The notes under the pieces are model-generated. The model saw only the letters and a program-made list of their open reading frames with translations, was not told the DNA's origin and ran no database searches. This document shows, piece after piece, positions 1 to 8,412 of a DNA stretch of 64,000 nt. The stretch is from Ruminococcus sp. (GTDB lineage Bacteria > Bacillota > Clostridia > Oscillospirales > Acutalibacteraceae): the NCBI GenBank assembly GCA_022768065.1, contig JALELS010000020.1, positions 124,001 to 188,000 on the forward strand. The letters run 5' to 3'. Made by a program: the position numbers and the translations under genes. Each line of letters starts with the position of its first letter. Within the stretch, counting starts at the first letter, position 1.

Positions 1-477
1 TTCAAAGGTAAAACGGTTGCCGCGGTCGGCGGCGGCAGCTCAGCTCTGCAAAGCGCAAAACTGCTGGCAAAGCTTTGCAAAAAGGTATATGTGATTCACA
101 GACGAAACGAATTTCGCGGCGAACAAAGGCTCTGTGAAGAGTTAAAGTCCTTTCATAACATCGAGTTTTTGTTAAACAGCGAAATAAAAAAGATAAACGG
201 CAAGACGAGGCTCGAAAGCGTTTTAGTTAAAAATAATCTAAGCGGTGAAAAAACGGTTCTTCCGCTTGACGGGCTCTTTGTCGCAATAGGCAAGGAGCCG
301 CAAAACGAAATATTTGCCGAGGTCACAGAGCTTGATGAAAACGGATACATCAAGGCGGACGAGAGCTGTAAAACAAGCACGGACGGAATTTACGCCGCAG
401 GCGACTGCCGCACAAAGGCATTTCGTCAGCTTACGACTGCGGCGGCGGACGGAACAGTTGCGGCGTTGTCGCCGTAA
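1..477 (+). CDS. trxB: Thioredoxin reductase-like flavoprotein, 3' part
   Basis: Only the last 158 residues are in the window; the start lies upstream. Visible are the NADPH-binding GGGSSA motif near residues 10-15, the VIHRRNEF segment that follows it in thioredoxin reductases, and the C-terminal FAD-contacting region IYAAGDCRTKAFRQL followed by TTAAADG. Full members are about 300 residues, so roughly half is missing, including the redox CxxC that would separate a true TrxB from ferredoxin- or alkyl-hydroperoxide-linked relatives. The family passes electrons from NAD(P)H through FAD to a disulfide in thioredoxin or a related protein in the cytosol. A second family member lies at 7433-8299. 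The family call is firm; the exact partner is not known. Confidence 0.85.
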   Translation, partial: FKGKTVAAVGGGSSALQSAKLLAKLCKKVYVIHRRNEFRGEQRLCEELKSFHNIEFLLNSEIKKINGKTRLESVLVKNNLSGEKTVLPLDGLFVAIGKEPQNEIFAEVTELDENGYIKADESCKTSTDGIYAAGDCRTKAFRQLTTAAADGTVAALSP

Positions 478-540
478 TTTCCCTGCCGATTTTCAAATTA
501 CGAAACACAGCGTAAAAAAACTAAAAATCCACACGCTTTA

Positions 541-625
541 GCTGAGCGTTTATAAGGCAGTTTTGCTTCGCAGCTTCACAGCCGTACATTTTTTATGCGA
601 AACCGATACTTCCTTATGAACGCTC
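541..625. repeat. MITE-like inverted-repeat element, copy A (short)
   Basis: An 85-bp stretch has imperfect inverted ends: GAGCGTTTATAAGGCAG at the left and CTTCCTTATGAACGCTC at the right, which is the reverse complement with two differences. The inside (CAGTTTTGCTTC, GCAGCTTCACAGCCGTA, TTTTTATGCGAAACCGA) is shared with a longer copy at 23023-23303. No coding potential is seen. The shared ends and interior suggest a small non-autonomous mobile or palindromic element, this copy being an internal deletion form. Possible flanking TA dinucleotides are too short to prove a target duplication. Confidence 0.65.
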
Positions 626-635
626 TACCTTATTA

Positions 636-664
636 TTGATACACAGCGGTTTTTGTGTTATTAT
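636..664 (+). promoter_or_regulatory. Promoter for the DUF554 gene (and possibly trkAH)
   Basis: TTGATA (636-641) and TATTAT (659-664) are separated by 17 bp. The pair begins 11 bp after the inverted-repeat element and about 90 bp before the gene at 756. Predicted from sequence only. Confidence 0.55.
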
Positions 665-755
665 AGTCGCCGTAATTAAAATTAAGGTAAAGAGTGCCCG
701 TCACTACGGCATTTCGTCGGTTTCGGCGCGGCACGGTAACAAATAAGGTGAAAAA

Positions 756-1445
756 ATGAAACTCATAGGCGCGGCAGTAAACTGCGGAGCTGTTTTTTTA
801 GGCTCTCTTTTAGGGCTGCTGTTTAAAAAGGGTATTCCGGAACGCGTGCAAAAAAGTCTTAACTATGCGCTGTCGCTGTGCGTACTCTACATAGGAATCA
901 AGGGTTCGCTTAAAGGAGAAAATACATTGATTGCCGCCCTGTCGCTCGCGATAGGAACAATAATAGGCGAGCTCATTGACATTGACAGGCATTTAAACAA
1001 ATTCGGCGACTTTTTGCAAAAGAAGCTGAGCCGCAATACCGAAAATTCATCGTTCGGCGAGGGCTTTGTAAATGCCACGCTCTTTACCTGCGTCGGAGCT
1101 ATGGCAATAGTCGGCGCGATTGAAGCCGGCATGCAGGGCAGCTTTTCAACATACTATGCAAAAGCTCTGCTCGACTGCTTTTTTGTGATGATAATGACTA
1201 CCACATTCGGAATAGGCTGTTTCTTCTCCGGAATTATAGTTTTTGTCTACGAAGCGATTTTGACGCTCGGCGCCGGCTTTCTCTCGTCATTTCTCTCAGG
1301 CAGTATGATAAACGAGATGTCGTGCGTCGGCTCCGTGCTTATAATAGCCATAGCTCTCAACACAATGAAGGTCACAAAAATAAAGGTTGCAAACCTGCTT
1401 CCGTCGGCGTTTATGCCCCTCTTACTGTGCCTTTTTATTCATTGA
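756..1445 (+). CDS. DUF554 family integral membrane protein
   Basis: A 229-residue polytopic membrane protein with about seven hydrophobic segments and the pattern of the DUF554 (YdfK/YqgA) family: an N-terminal GxxxGxLLG-type helix, a short acidic and basic loop around residues 75-105, then VNATLFTCVGAMAIVGA and later a GxGxxFSG-type helix. Length matches the family, usually 220-240 residues. The biochemical function is unknown; it is presumed a transporter-like protein of the cytoplasmic membrane. The start is supported by AAGGTG eight bases upstream. The stop codon overlaps the -35 box of a promoter for trkA, so it may be expressed separately from the potassium genes. Confidence 0.85.
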   Translation: MKLIGAAVNCGAVFLGSLLGLLFKKGIPERVQKSLNYALSLCVLYIGIKGSLKGENTLIAALSLAIGTIIGELIDIDRHLNKFGDFLQKKLSRNTENSSFGEGFVNATLFTCVGAMAIVGAIEAGMQGSFSTYYAKALLDCFFVMIMTTTFGIGCFFSGIIVFVYEAILTLGAGFLSSFLSGSMINEMSCVGSVLIIAIALNTMKVTKIKVANLLPSAFMPLLLCLFIH

Positions 1446-1471
1446 CTTTTACTTTTTTTATGCTATATTAT
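1442..1471 (+). promoter_or_regulatory. Candidate internal promoter for trkA-trkH
   Basis: TTGACT (1442-1447) is followed by TATATT (1464-1469, 16-bp spacing) or TATTAT (1466-1471, 18-bp spacing). The -35 box includes the stop codon of the preceding gene. It would give trkAH their own transcript starting about 25-30 bases before the TTG start. Confidence 0.5.
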
Positions 1472-1506
1472 ATGTGGTTATATATGATTTTTTGGGGGAA
1501 TTGTAA

Positions 1507-2865
1507 TTGAAGATTATTGTTGCAGGTGACGGTAAGGTCGGTGCCACGCTTACACGTCAGCTGACCGCAGAGGGATATGACATTACTCTTATCGACTCAA
1601 ACAAGGATGTTTTGAACTCAAGCATGGAGCAATTCGACATAATGACCGTACACGGCAACTGTGCCACCAAAGACACGCTGCTGAAGGCGGGAATTACAGA
1701 CACCGACCTCATAATAGCCGCCACAAGCGCGGACGAGGTAAATCTTTTGTGCTGCATTACCGCTCACGGACTTAACAAGAACCTGCACACAATAGCGCGA
1801 ATCCGCAATCCCGAATACAGCAATCAAATCTATGATATGCGCGATATGTATGCGCTGTCCATGACCGTAAACCCCGAAAAGCAGGCGTCAAGTGCCATAG
1901 AAAAGCTTCTCAGATACCCGGGATTTTTAAAGCATGACACCTTTGCTAAGGGGCGTGTCGATATAGTTGAGTTGCGCGTCAAAAGCGACAGCAAGCTCTG
2001 CAACATTCCTCTGAGCTCCCTGCCCGCGCAGACAAAGTGTAACGTACTTGTTTGTGCGGTAATCAGAAACGGTGAAGCACTCGCACCCAACGGCGATTTC
2101 GTCTTGCAAGACGGCGACAGAATATTTGTCACGGCGTCTGTGGACAACCTCTCAATGCTTTTGAAGAGTCTCGGTATGACGCCGAAAAAAACCAAAAACA
2201 TACTTATCTGCGGCGGCGGAAAAATCAGCTATTATCTTGCAAAGCGTCTTGAAAAAAGCAGCGTTTCGGTAACTCTTGTAGAGAAAGACGAAAAACGCTG
2301 TGTTGAGCTTGCCTCGCTTCTGCCGACAACGAACATAATCCACGGCGACGCGAGCGATCAAAATCTTCTCAACAGTGAGGGGCTGGCCGACTGCGAGGCG
2401 GTTGTTACCGCCACCGGGCTTGACGAAATGAATATGATAATTTCGCTCTATGCCAACAATATGGGTGTTCCGCAGACAATAACAAAGCTCAGCCGAATAG
2501 ACAGCGGCAGTATTCCTTCAAACATTCCGCTCGGTAGCATCATTTGTCCCAAGGAGCTGTGCTGCAACTCAATAGTACGCTATGTCAGAGCCATACAAAA
2601 TCAAAGCGGTGCGGCAATCGCCGTTCACTTTATCGCAGACGGTCAGGCGCAGGCCATAGAATTTCGAGTTGACGAGCAGACAAAGCATTGCGGAGAGGCT
2701 CTTAAGGATATAAAAATTCGCAAAAATGTCCTTATTGTCTGCATAACGCATAACGGTAAAATCGAAATACCCAACGGTAATTCTTCGTTTAAAAAAGGTG
2801 ACGGCATCATTATTGTCACAAGCAGCGGAGACGTGGTGCGACAGCTTAACGACATATTTATTTAA
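1507..2865 (+). CDS. trkA: Trk potassium uptake regulatory subunit TrkA
   Basis: 452-residue cytosolic ring-forming subunit that binds nucleotides and gates the TrkH channel. It has two tandem RCK units: a Rossmann fold starting with GDGKVG at residues 7-12, with an RCK_C domain at about 135-225, then a second Rossmann fold with GGG near 236-238 and a second RCK_C domain to the end. The double-RCK layout and length fit TrkA rather than the single-unit KtrA. The start codon is TTG, chosen because GGGGGA lies about eight bases upstream and the reading MKIIVAGDGKVG begins exactly at the nucleotide fold. trkH follows after 17 bp, so the two are co-transcribed. RCK_C domains of some relatives bind c-di-AMP; a c-di-AMP receptor gene (darA) lies at 16574. 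Confidence 0.94.
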   Translation: MKIIVAGDGKVGATLTRQLTAEGYDITLIDSNKDVLNSSMEQFDIMTVHGNCATKDTLLKAGITDTDLIIAATSADEVNLLCCITAHGLNKNLHTIARIRNPEYSNQIYDMRDMYALSMTVNPEKQASSAIEKLLRYPGFLKHDTFAKGRVDIVELRVKSDSKLCNIPLSSLPAQTKCNVLVCAVIRNGEALAPNGDFVLQDGDRIFVTASVDNLSMLLKSLGMTPKKTKNILICGGGKISYYLAKRLEKSSVSVTLVEKDEKRCVELASLLPTTNIIHGDASDQNLLNSEGLADCEAVVTATGLDEMNMIISLYANNMGVPQTITKLSRIDSGSIPSNIPLGSIICPKELCCNSIVRYVRAIQNQSGAAIAVHFIADGQAQAIEFRVDEQTKHCGEALKDIKIRKNVLIVCITHNGKIEIPNGNSSFKKGDGIIIVTSSGDVVRQLNDIFI

Positions 2866-2882
2866 TGGGGTAAAAGTGCTTT

Positions 2883-4337
2883 ATGAACTATAAAATGATG
2901 GGTCGTATTTTTGCGGAAATATTGGCGCTCGAAGCGTTTTTTATGCTTCCGCCGCTGTTTATAAGCATTTATGACGGAGTCGATGTTGCGGCAAAGGCCT
3001 TTTTATATACAATAGGCATACTGATAGCGGTATCCGCATTTTTGTGGCTTATCTGCCGCAAAGCAAAGCGCGGCTTTTACGCTCAGGAGGGCATAGTTTG
3101 CGTTGGCCTCGGTTGGATTTTTTTAAGTCTTTTCGGTGCATTGCCCTTTTTTATATCGGGCGAAATACCGTTTTACATCGACGCGTTTTTTGAGATGGTT
3201 TCGGGTTTTACAACGACCGGTGCGTCAATAGTGCCCGTTGTTGAGGACTTATCACGCGGAATTTTATATTGGCGAAGCTTCAGCCATTGGCTCGGCGGAA
3301 TGGGTGTGCTTGTATTTTTGCTTGCCATTGTCCCGTCAAATTCAAAATCGGGCGGCTCGCGGCTGCACCTTTTAAAGGCGGAAAGCCCGGGACCCGATGT
3401 CGGTAAGCTCGTACCCAAAATGCGCGATACCGCCATGATACTGTATGTACTGTATATAGCACTTACTCTTTTGAATATATTGTTTTTGCTCGCCGGAAAA
3501 ATGCCTCTTTTTGACGCGCTGTGCACAGCATTCGGCACCGCAGGAACCGGCGGCTTCGGAATCAAAAATGACAGCATAGCTGGTTACAGCATTTATATAC
3601 AGTGGGTTTGCACCGTGTTTATGATGCTCTTCGGCGTAAACTTCAACTGCTATTACTTGCTCATTATGCGCCAATTCAAGGCACTCTTTAAAAATGAGGA
3701 GGTTCGCTGTTACTTCAGAATTTCAATTATGAGTGCTGCGCTGATAGCCATTGACATCCGTAAAATATACCCGACAATTCACGAAACGCTTCGCCACGCC
3801 TGCTTCCAGGTAGCAAGTATCATGACGACTACGGGCTTTGCGACTACGGATTTTGACACATGGCCGAGCTTCTCAAAAACCATTTTGCTTACACTTATGG
3901 TCATAGGCGCGTGCGCCGGCTCTACCGGCGGCGGTCTCAAGTGTGCAAGAGTTCTGTTGCTTTTCAAAAATTTACGCAGAAACATTCACAAGATACTTCA
4001 CCCGAGAAGAGTTCAGGTCGTACACGTAGACGGCACACCCGTTGACGAAAAAATAATCAACGGCACAAGCGTTTATCTCGCCGCATATTTTATTTTGGTT
4101 GTTCTGAGTATACTGCTTATATCGGTTGACAACAAGCCGCTTGTAACAAATTTGTCCGCTGTGCTCTCTTGCTTCAACAACATCGGCCCCGGTCTTGAGA
4201 TAGTCGGACCCACCGGAAACTTCAGCTCTTACAGCGCGTTTTCAAAGCTTGTGCTGATATTTGATATGCTCGCCGGCAGACTTGAGATATTCCCGATTTT
4301 GGCTCTTATTTCAAGGGGCGCATGGAAAAAAGCTTGA
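2883..4337 (+). CDS. trkH: Trk-type potassium uptake channel TrkH
   Basis: 484-residue membrane protein of the TrkH/KtrB superfamily, the potassium-conducting partner of TrkA. The four pore-loop repeats with their filter glycines are visible: SGFTTTGASI, FGTAGTGGFG, MTTTGFATTD and FNNIGPGLEIVG. About ten transmembrane helices and the usual conserved SHWLGGMG segment are present. Length is normal (about 480). It follows trkA in the same operon with GGGG as ribosome-binding site about a dozen bases before the ATG, and it is closed by an intrinsic terminator just downstream. No truncation or frameshift is seen. Confidence 0.95.
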   Translation: MNYKMMGRIFAEILALEAFFMLPPLFISIYDGVDVAAKAFLYTIGILIAVSAFLWLICRKAKRGFYAQEGIVCVGLGWIFLSLFGALPFFISGEIPFYIDAFFEMVSGFTTTGASIVPVVEDLSRGILYWRSFSHWLGGMGVLVFLLAIVPSNSKSGGSRLHLLKAESPGPDVGKLVPKMRDTAMILYVLYIALTLLNILFLLAGKMPLFDALCTAFGTAGTGGFGIKNDSIAGYSIYIQWVCTVFMMLFGVNFNCYYLLIMRQFKALFKNEEVRCYFRISIMSAALIAIDIRKIYPTIHETLRHACFQVASIMTTTGFATTDFDTWPSFSKTILLTLMVIGACAGSTGGGLKCARVLLLFKNLRRNIHKILHPRRVQVVHVDGTPVDEKIINGTSVYLAAYFILVVLSILLISVDNKPLVTNLSAVLSCFNNIGPGLEIVGPTGNFSSYSAFSKLVLIFDMLAGRLEIFPILALISRGAWKKA

Positions 4338-4365
4338 CGCACCGTATATACCGCATTTATATTTT

Positions 4366-4395
4366 AAGCTCCCGATTTCGCTCGGGAGCTTTTTT
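4366..4395 (+). terminator. Intrinsic terminator of trkH
   Basis: AAGCTCCCGA and TCGGGAGCTT form a perfect 10-bp stem around TTCGC, followed by a T run on the + strand. It lies 28 bp after the trkH stop. Confidence 0.9.
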
Positions 4396-4534
4396 GCGAT
4401 TTGCTTTGTCCTCCATCGATGCACAGCCGATTATCATTTAAATAAAAACGAGCGCGTAACCTTTGTCTCTTCTTTACCCTGCTTAAAGTCAAACCGGAAA
4501 TGCATATATCTCGGCTTTGTAAAACCAAAAAATC

Positions 4535-4586
4535 AATAAAACAAGCTGCCCTCCCCGGTCGCTTCGTGCGATAAGGAGGGCAGCTT
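4535..4586 (-). terminator. Intrinsic terminator of the GPH symporter gene
   Basis: The arms AAGCTGCCCTCC (4543-4554) and GGAGGGCAGCTT (4575-4586) pair perfectly over 12 bp; reading the minus strand the stem is followed by GTTTTATT. It lies 34 bp beyond the stop codon at 4621. Confidence 0.8.
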
Positions 4587-4620
4587 TATGCTTATTCGGT
4601 TTTATTTTGTTTGCCGATTA

Positions 4621-7143
4621 TTATTTCTTGCCTTTTTTAGCGAGCTTTTCGGCTTTTTTCTGTGCCTTGTATGCGGCGTCCTCAGCCTTAAGTCTTTCAA
4701 CCTCGGCGTCTCTTGCCTTTTTAGCCTCTGCCTCACGCTCTTTTGCCTCGTCATAGAGAGCCTCTATCTCACCGAAATGCTGATAGTACTTCTCCTGATT
4801 TATAAGGCGTTCGGCGTCAAGATACGGCTTTGCGGCACGGTTAAAGTATGCGTGCTTGTCCATTTCCTTCTTAGACATATCGCGCGCCTGCTTGCGCTCG
4901 CTTGCAGTCTTTTTGATATCTGCACGAAGCATCTGAACCTTTTCGCTGTTGCCTGCCTTTTTGGCGTCGCTAAGCTCGGTATAAAGCGTCTTGAGTCTGT
5001 CGTCGCAATCGTCCTCTTGGTCAAAGTACTTCTCAAGCACGGAGAAGTCAAGGCGCTCGAACTTAACGGACGGGTCGCCGTAATACTTCTGTATGGCCTT
5101 ATAAGCTGACTTTTTCTTCTTGGCAACCGAAATCGCAAACTTGCGTATCTGCTTTTCTTCGCTGTCGGTATTGGGAAGAGCCTTAGCCTCGGCAAGCTCC
5201 TTGTTTATATCGTCAAGAGTGATTTTGCGAAGGCCTTCAAGTCCGCCGTCGTAAACCTTTTTATATGTCTTGAGCTGATACTTAACAAGATTAGACGAGA
5301 ACTTATCAAGCTCCTCGCATACGAATTTGGCAATCTCAATGTCCTCATTCTTCTGAACAGCTGCCTTGTAAGCCTTTTTCTGAGCCTTCTTTTCGGCCTT
5401 GTCGCTAATGCCCTTGTACCACTTTTTGCTGACATCAACGGGCTTTTCGGCGGCGAGAGCTCTTGACTCTCTGATTATATCGACAGCCTCTACAAGCTCT
5501 TTATCCTCAATGGCGCCGTTGTTGTAGTCCTCAAACATAGCGCGTACCTTGAGCACCTTAACCACGGACTTCTGTTTTCTCTCGTTAAAGTCATACCAGA
5601 AATAAGGTACAACGTTGAGAAGAGCACCGAGAGCCGAGAAGAGTATGAGCACCTTCAATAAGTTTTCGAGAATATTCGGGTCGTAAAGTGCGGAATATGC
5701 GTTGCTGTAATTGTTCTGGCCGTTTGCCATCTGTTCGGAGAGTATTTCACCTACGGTTTTGCCGTCGCCGAGCATTCTGCCGAGAATGTCGGGATTTGAT
5801 GTGACGGCGAGAGCGTTATCGGTTGTGATACCGCCTCTCTTGTATACTACGGGAAGAACGGCACTCGTAAGAAGTGCGATAACGGTACCGATTGTAGCAA
5901 CTGCCGAGAACATACCGTCAATTCTCTCACCGCTCTTATACTGCTGATAATCACGAATGTCTGCCTGAATTGCGGGGTTTAAAATAAGCGCAAACGAACC
6001 CATAAACGCATTGAGGTAAAGGCAGCCCATAATAGCCCAAATGGTGGAGCCGTTCATCTGAGAGGTAAACGGAAGCATCATAAGAATGAATATGATATTC
6101 ATAATATTCGTAACAACAAGCACGAATTTTTTGCCCCATTTTCTGATGCACATGGGAGCTAAGATCATACCCCAAAGCGAAGCGTTGCCGTAAATGGTAA
6201 CAACAAGTCCGTATACGTTACCGGAGCAAACTCCGCCGTAGTTATAAAGCCAATAGAGAACATTTGCATACGATGCCTCAAGGAAGCCTATCCAGCCGGC
6301 AAAGGAGATTATCCAGAAGTACTTATTGCCGGCAACCTCTCTGAGAGCGTCGGAGAACTTAATTTGAATTACGTGCGTTCTCGCCTGAACTATCTTTTCC
6401 TGAGTGTTCTTATAAACGAGTATGCAAAGAAGTATGCCGCCGATACCGATTATCGGATAAAGAAGTCTGTAAACACGGATGTCGGTCGAATTCGTGTGGA
6501 AAACATTCTGAGCTATAATCGGTGTAATAAGGTTTACTATGGTCGGAGCGAGTGAATAAACGACGCTCTTTATAGCCGCAACATCGGCTCTCTCCTGTGA
6601 ATTCGGCGAGAGAACGTGTATAAGATTCTCATAGCTGTCATAGAAGAAATAATAGAAGAAATGCAAGAGCAGGTTGAAAATAAGTATCAAAGTGCACTTT
6701 ACAAAATATGCCCTTGTTACGCCGAAAAGCATTCCCTCACCGAACAAAGCACCGAACTTGTCGTACGGGAACCACACCATCAGCACACAGATTATTGTGG
6801 TCGGAATACCCATTGACACTATGTAGGGTCTGTACTTACCCGCTTTATTTCTTGTGTTATCAATAATATTTGCCCTGATTCCCGTAAGCGGGATATTGGC
6901 AAGGACTGCAATAACATAAAGAACATACATATCCGTCGGATTTACGCCGAGTGTACTCGAAATAAGAGTGTTACCCGTTGCCAAAAGGCATGCGGTACCG
7001 AGCGTTATGATGAAATAAGCACCGATGCCGCCGACCGAATACGCAGTTACCTCTTTAAAGGGCATATATCTGCCCTCGGGCGGTCTGCGCCAGTAGGTCT
7101 TCACATTATCAGTCAAAGTTTTAAGCTGTTCCTTTAACTTCAT
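4621..7143 (-). CDS. GPH-type sugar symporter with long charged C-terminal domain
   Basis: 840-residue MFS_2/GPH (glycoside-pentoside-hexuronide:cation symporter) family protein. Residues 1-540 hold the usual transporter: an N-terminal amphipathic stretch, about 12 membrane helices, and a cytoplasmic DNTRNKAGKYRPY loop after helix 2, the family position for an RxxGKYRP-type motif. Family members are usually 450-500 residues; here about 300 more follow, soluble, rich in Lys, Glu and Ala, probably helical or coiled coil, ending in a Lys/Ala-rich run (EKLAKKGKK). The ATG at 7143 is preferred over codons further upstream because GGAGG sits eight bases before it. It stands alone between its own promoter and terminator. 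The substrate cannot be told from sequence. The tail may bind a partner or regulate transport; that is inference. Confidence 0.85.
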   Translation of the reverse strand: MKLKEQLKTLTDNVKTYWRRPPEGRYMPFKEVTAYSVGGIGAYFIITLGTACLLATGNTLISSTLGVNPTDMYVLYVIAVLANIPLTGIRANIIDNTRNKAGKYRPYIVSMGIPTTIICVLMVWFPYDKFGALFGEGMLFGVTRAYFVKCTLILIFNLLLHFFYYFFYDSYENLIHVLSPNSQERADVAAIKSVVYSLAPTIVNLITPIIAQNVFHTNSTDIRVYRLLYPIIGIGGILLCILVYKNTQEKIVQARTHVIQIKFSDALREVAGNKYFWIISFAGWIGFLEASYANVLYWLYNYGGVCSGNVYGLVVTIYGNASLWGMILAPMCIRKWGKKFVLVVTNIMNIIFILMMLPFTSQMNGSTIWAIMGCLYLNAFMGSFALILNPAIQADIRDYQQYKSGERIDGMFSAVATIGTVIALLTSAVLPVVYKRGGITTDNALAVTSNPDILGRMLGDGKTVGEILSEQMANGQNNYSNAYSALYDPNILENLLKVLILFSALGALLNVVPYFWYDFNERKQKSVVKVLKVRAMFEDYNNGAIEDKELVEAVDIIRESRALAAEKPVDVSKKWYKGISDKAEKKAQKKAYKAAVQKNEDIEIAKFVCEELDKFSSNLVKYQLKTYKKVYDGGLEGLRKITLDDINKELAEAKALPNTDSEEKQIRKFAISVAKKKKSAYKAIQKYYGDPSVKFERLDFSVLEKYFDQEDDCDDRLKTLYTELSDAKKAGNSEKVQMLRADIKKTASERKQARDMSKKEMDKHAYFNRAAKPYLDAERLINQEKYYQHFGEIEALYDEAKEREAEAKKARDAEVERLKAEDAAYKAQKKAEKLAKKGKK

Positions 7144-7202
7144 TGAATTTCCTCCCATATTTTTATACAACATTGTTATGATAACACAAAACGAGAGGCT
7201 TT

Positions 7203-7231
7203 TCAATAAACTTTTATATCTGTATTGTTAA
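7203..7231 (-). promoter_or_regulatory. Candidate promoter of the GPH symporter gene
   Basis: Minus-strand TTAACA (7231-7226) and TATTGA (7208-7203) are 17 bp apart and about 60 bp upstream of the start codon. The -10 box is a weak match. Confidence 0.4.
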
Positions 7232-7296
7232 AAAAACATAAAAAAATTCACAATACCTCACAAATTTCGCCCGGAGCCGAAAAAAAGCCGTTTTTC

Positions 7297-7325
7297 TTGA
7301 AAAATCATCATAAAACGGCTATTAT
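7297..7325 (+). promoter_or_regulatory. Promoter of the thioredoxin-reductase-like gene
   Basis: TTGAAA (7297-7302), 17-bp spacer, TATTAT (7320-7325). About 100 bases of leader follow, containing a hairpin with arms TCGGTGCC (7378-7385) and GGCACCGA (7399-7406) just before the ribosome-binding site; the role of the hairpin is unknown. Confidence 0.6.
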
Positions 7326-7432
7326 ATAGGTAAAATAGAATTGAAAAAATTGTTGTATTTTATTTTGGGCGATTGCCTCGGTGCCGCGCAAAGCGTGAGG
7401 CACCGAATTTATCCGAATGAGAGGACTTTACC

Positions 7433-8299
7433 ATGGCAGACGTAATTATTATAGGCGCAGGACCGGCGGGTGTTTCCGCGGCTCTGTACACAATACGCGG
7501 CGGTCTTGAAACCACGGTGATAACATCGGGTGAGAGTGCGCTCGAGAAAGCCGAAAAAATCGAAAACTACTACGGTTTTCCCGAGCCGATAAGCGGAAAA
7601 GAGCTTCTGTCGCGCGGAATTGACGGCGCCGAAAGACTCGGCGTGAAATTCGTACACAAGCAGACTGTGTCGGTTGAATATGAGGACGACGGTTTTTCCG
7701 CAGTCACGTCCGACGATAAAAAATACAAGGGCAAAGCGGTGCTTTTTGCAACGGGCAGCAGACGGCTTGCTCCGCCGATTCGCGGAATAACGGAATTTGA
7801 GGGCAAAGGGGTCAGTTACTGCGCTGTATGCGACGCGTTCTTTTACAGAAACAAGGACGTGGGGGTTCTCGGCTCGGGCGAATACGCTCTGCACGAAGCC
7901 AAGGTTCTCGCGAGAACTTCAAAAAGCGTTACCGTATTTACAAACGGAGACGAACCGCAAGCCGAATTTCCGTCGGAATTCAAGATTGTAAGAACTCCCG
8001 TCTCGGAATTCGGCGGAGACGCGAAAATAGAAAAAGCCGTGTTAAAGGACGGCTCAGAAATTAAAATCGACGGACTGTTTATAGCCTACGGTGTGGCGTC
8101 CTCGGCGGCTCTCGCCAAAAAAATCGGAGCAATTACAAACGGCAGCAAAATAAAAATCGACGATAGCATGATGACAAATGTAAAAGGCATTTTTGCGGCA
8201 GGCGACTGCACGGGCGGTCTTTTGCAGGTATCAAAAGCCGTTGGCGACGGCGCGGCGGCAGGCACGGAAATTATAAAATACGTCCGAAAAGAAAAGTAA
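7433..8299 (+). CDS. trxB: Thioredoxin reductase family protein with CxxC
   Basis: 288-residue FAD/NAD(P)H flavoprotein of the thioredoxin reductase family. It shows GAGPAG (residues 8-13) for FAD, the redox-active site CAVCDAFF in the middle (family form CAxCDG), LGSGEYALHEAK as the NAD(P)H-binding turn, and the C-terminal FAD motif IFAAGDCTGG followed by QVSKAVGDGAAAG. The active-site glycine after CxxCD is replaced by Ala, and the nucleotide turn is GSGEYA instead of GGGDSA, so it may prefer a different pyridine nucleotide or partner than standard TrxB. Length is slightly short. It is monocistronic between its own promoter and a terminator shared by convergence with pflB. GAGAGGA precedes the ATG. 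Confidence 0.85.
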   Translation: MADVIIIGAGPAGVSAALYTIRGGLETTVITSGESALEKAEKIENYYGFPEPISGKELLSRGIDGAERLGVKFVHKQTVSVEYEDDGFSAVTSDDKKYKGKAVLFATGSRRLAPPIRGITEFEGKGVSYCAVCDAFFYRNKDVGVLGSGEYALHEAKVLARTSKSVTVFTNGDEPQAEFPSEFKIVRTPVSEFGGDAKIEKAVLKDGSEIKIDGLFIAYGVASSAALAKKIGAITNGSKIKIDDSMMTNVKGIFAAGDCTGGLLQVSKAVGDGAAAGTEIIKYVRKEK

Positions 8300-8340
8300 C
8301 CCGTCTGCAAAAATGCGGCGCAAAAATATTATATGCAATT

Positions 8341-8388
8341 AAAAACCGACCTTTGGTCGTCGGATTCCGGTCCGGCAATCAAAGGTCG
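8341..8388 (-). terminator. Intrinsic terminator of pflB
   Basis: The arms CGACCTTTG (8347-8355) and CAAAGGTCG (8380-8388) pair; on the minus strand the stem is followed by GTTTTTAATT. It sits between the convergent thioredoxin-reductase-like gene and pflB. Confidence 0.75.
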
Positions 8389-8412
8389 TTCATTTTACGG
8401 TTTTTTCGGTTG

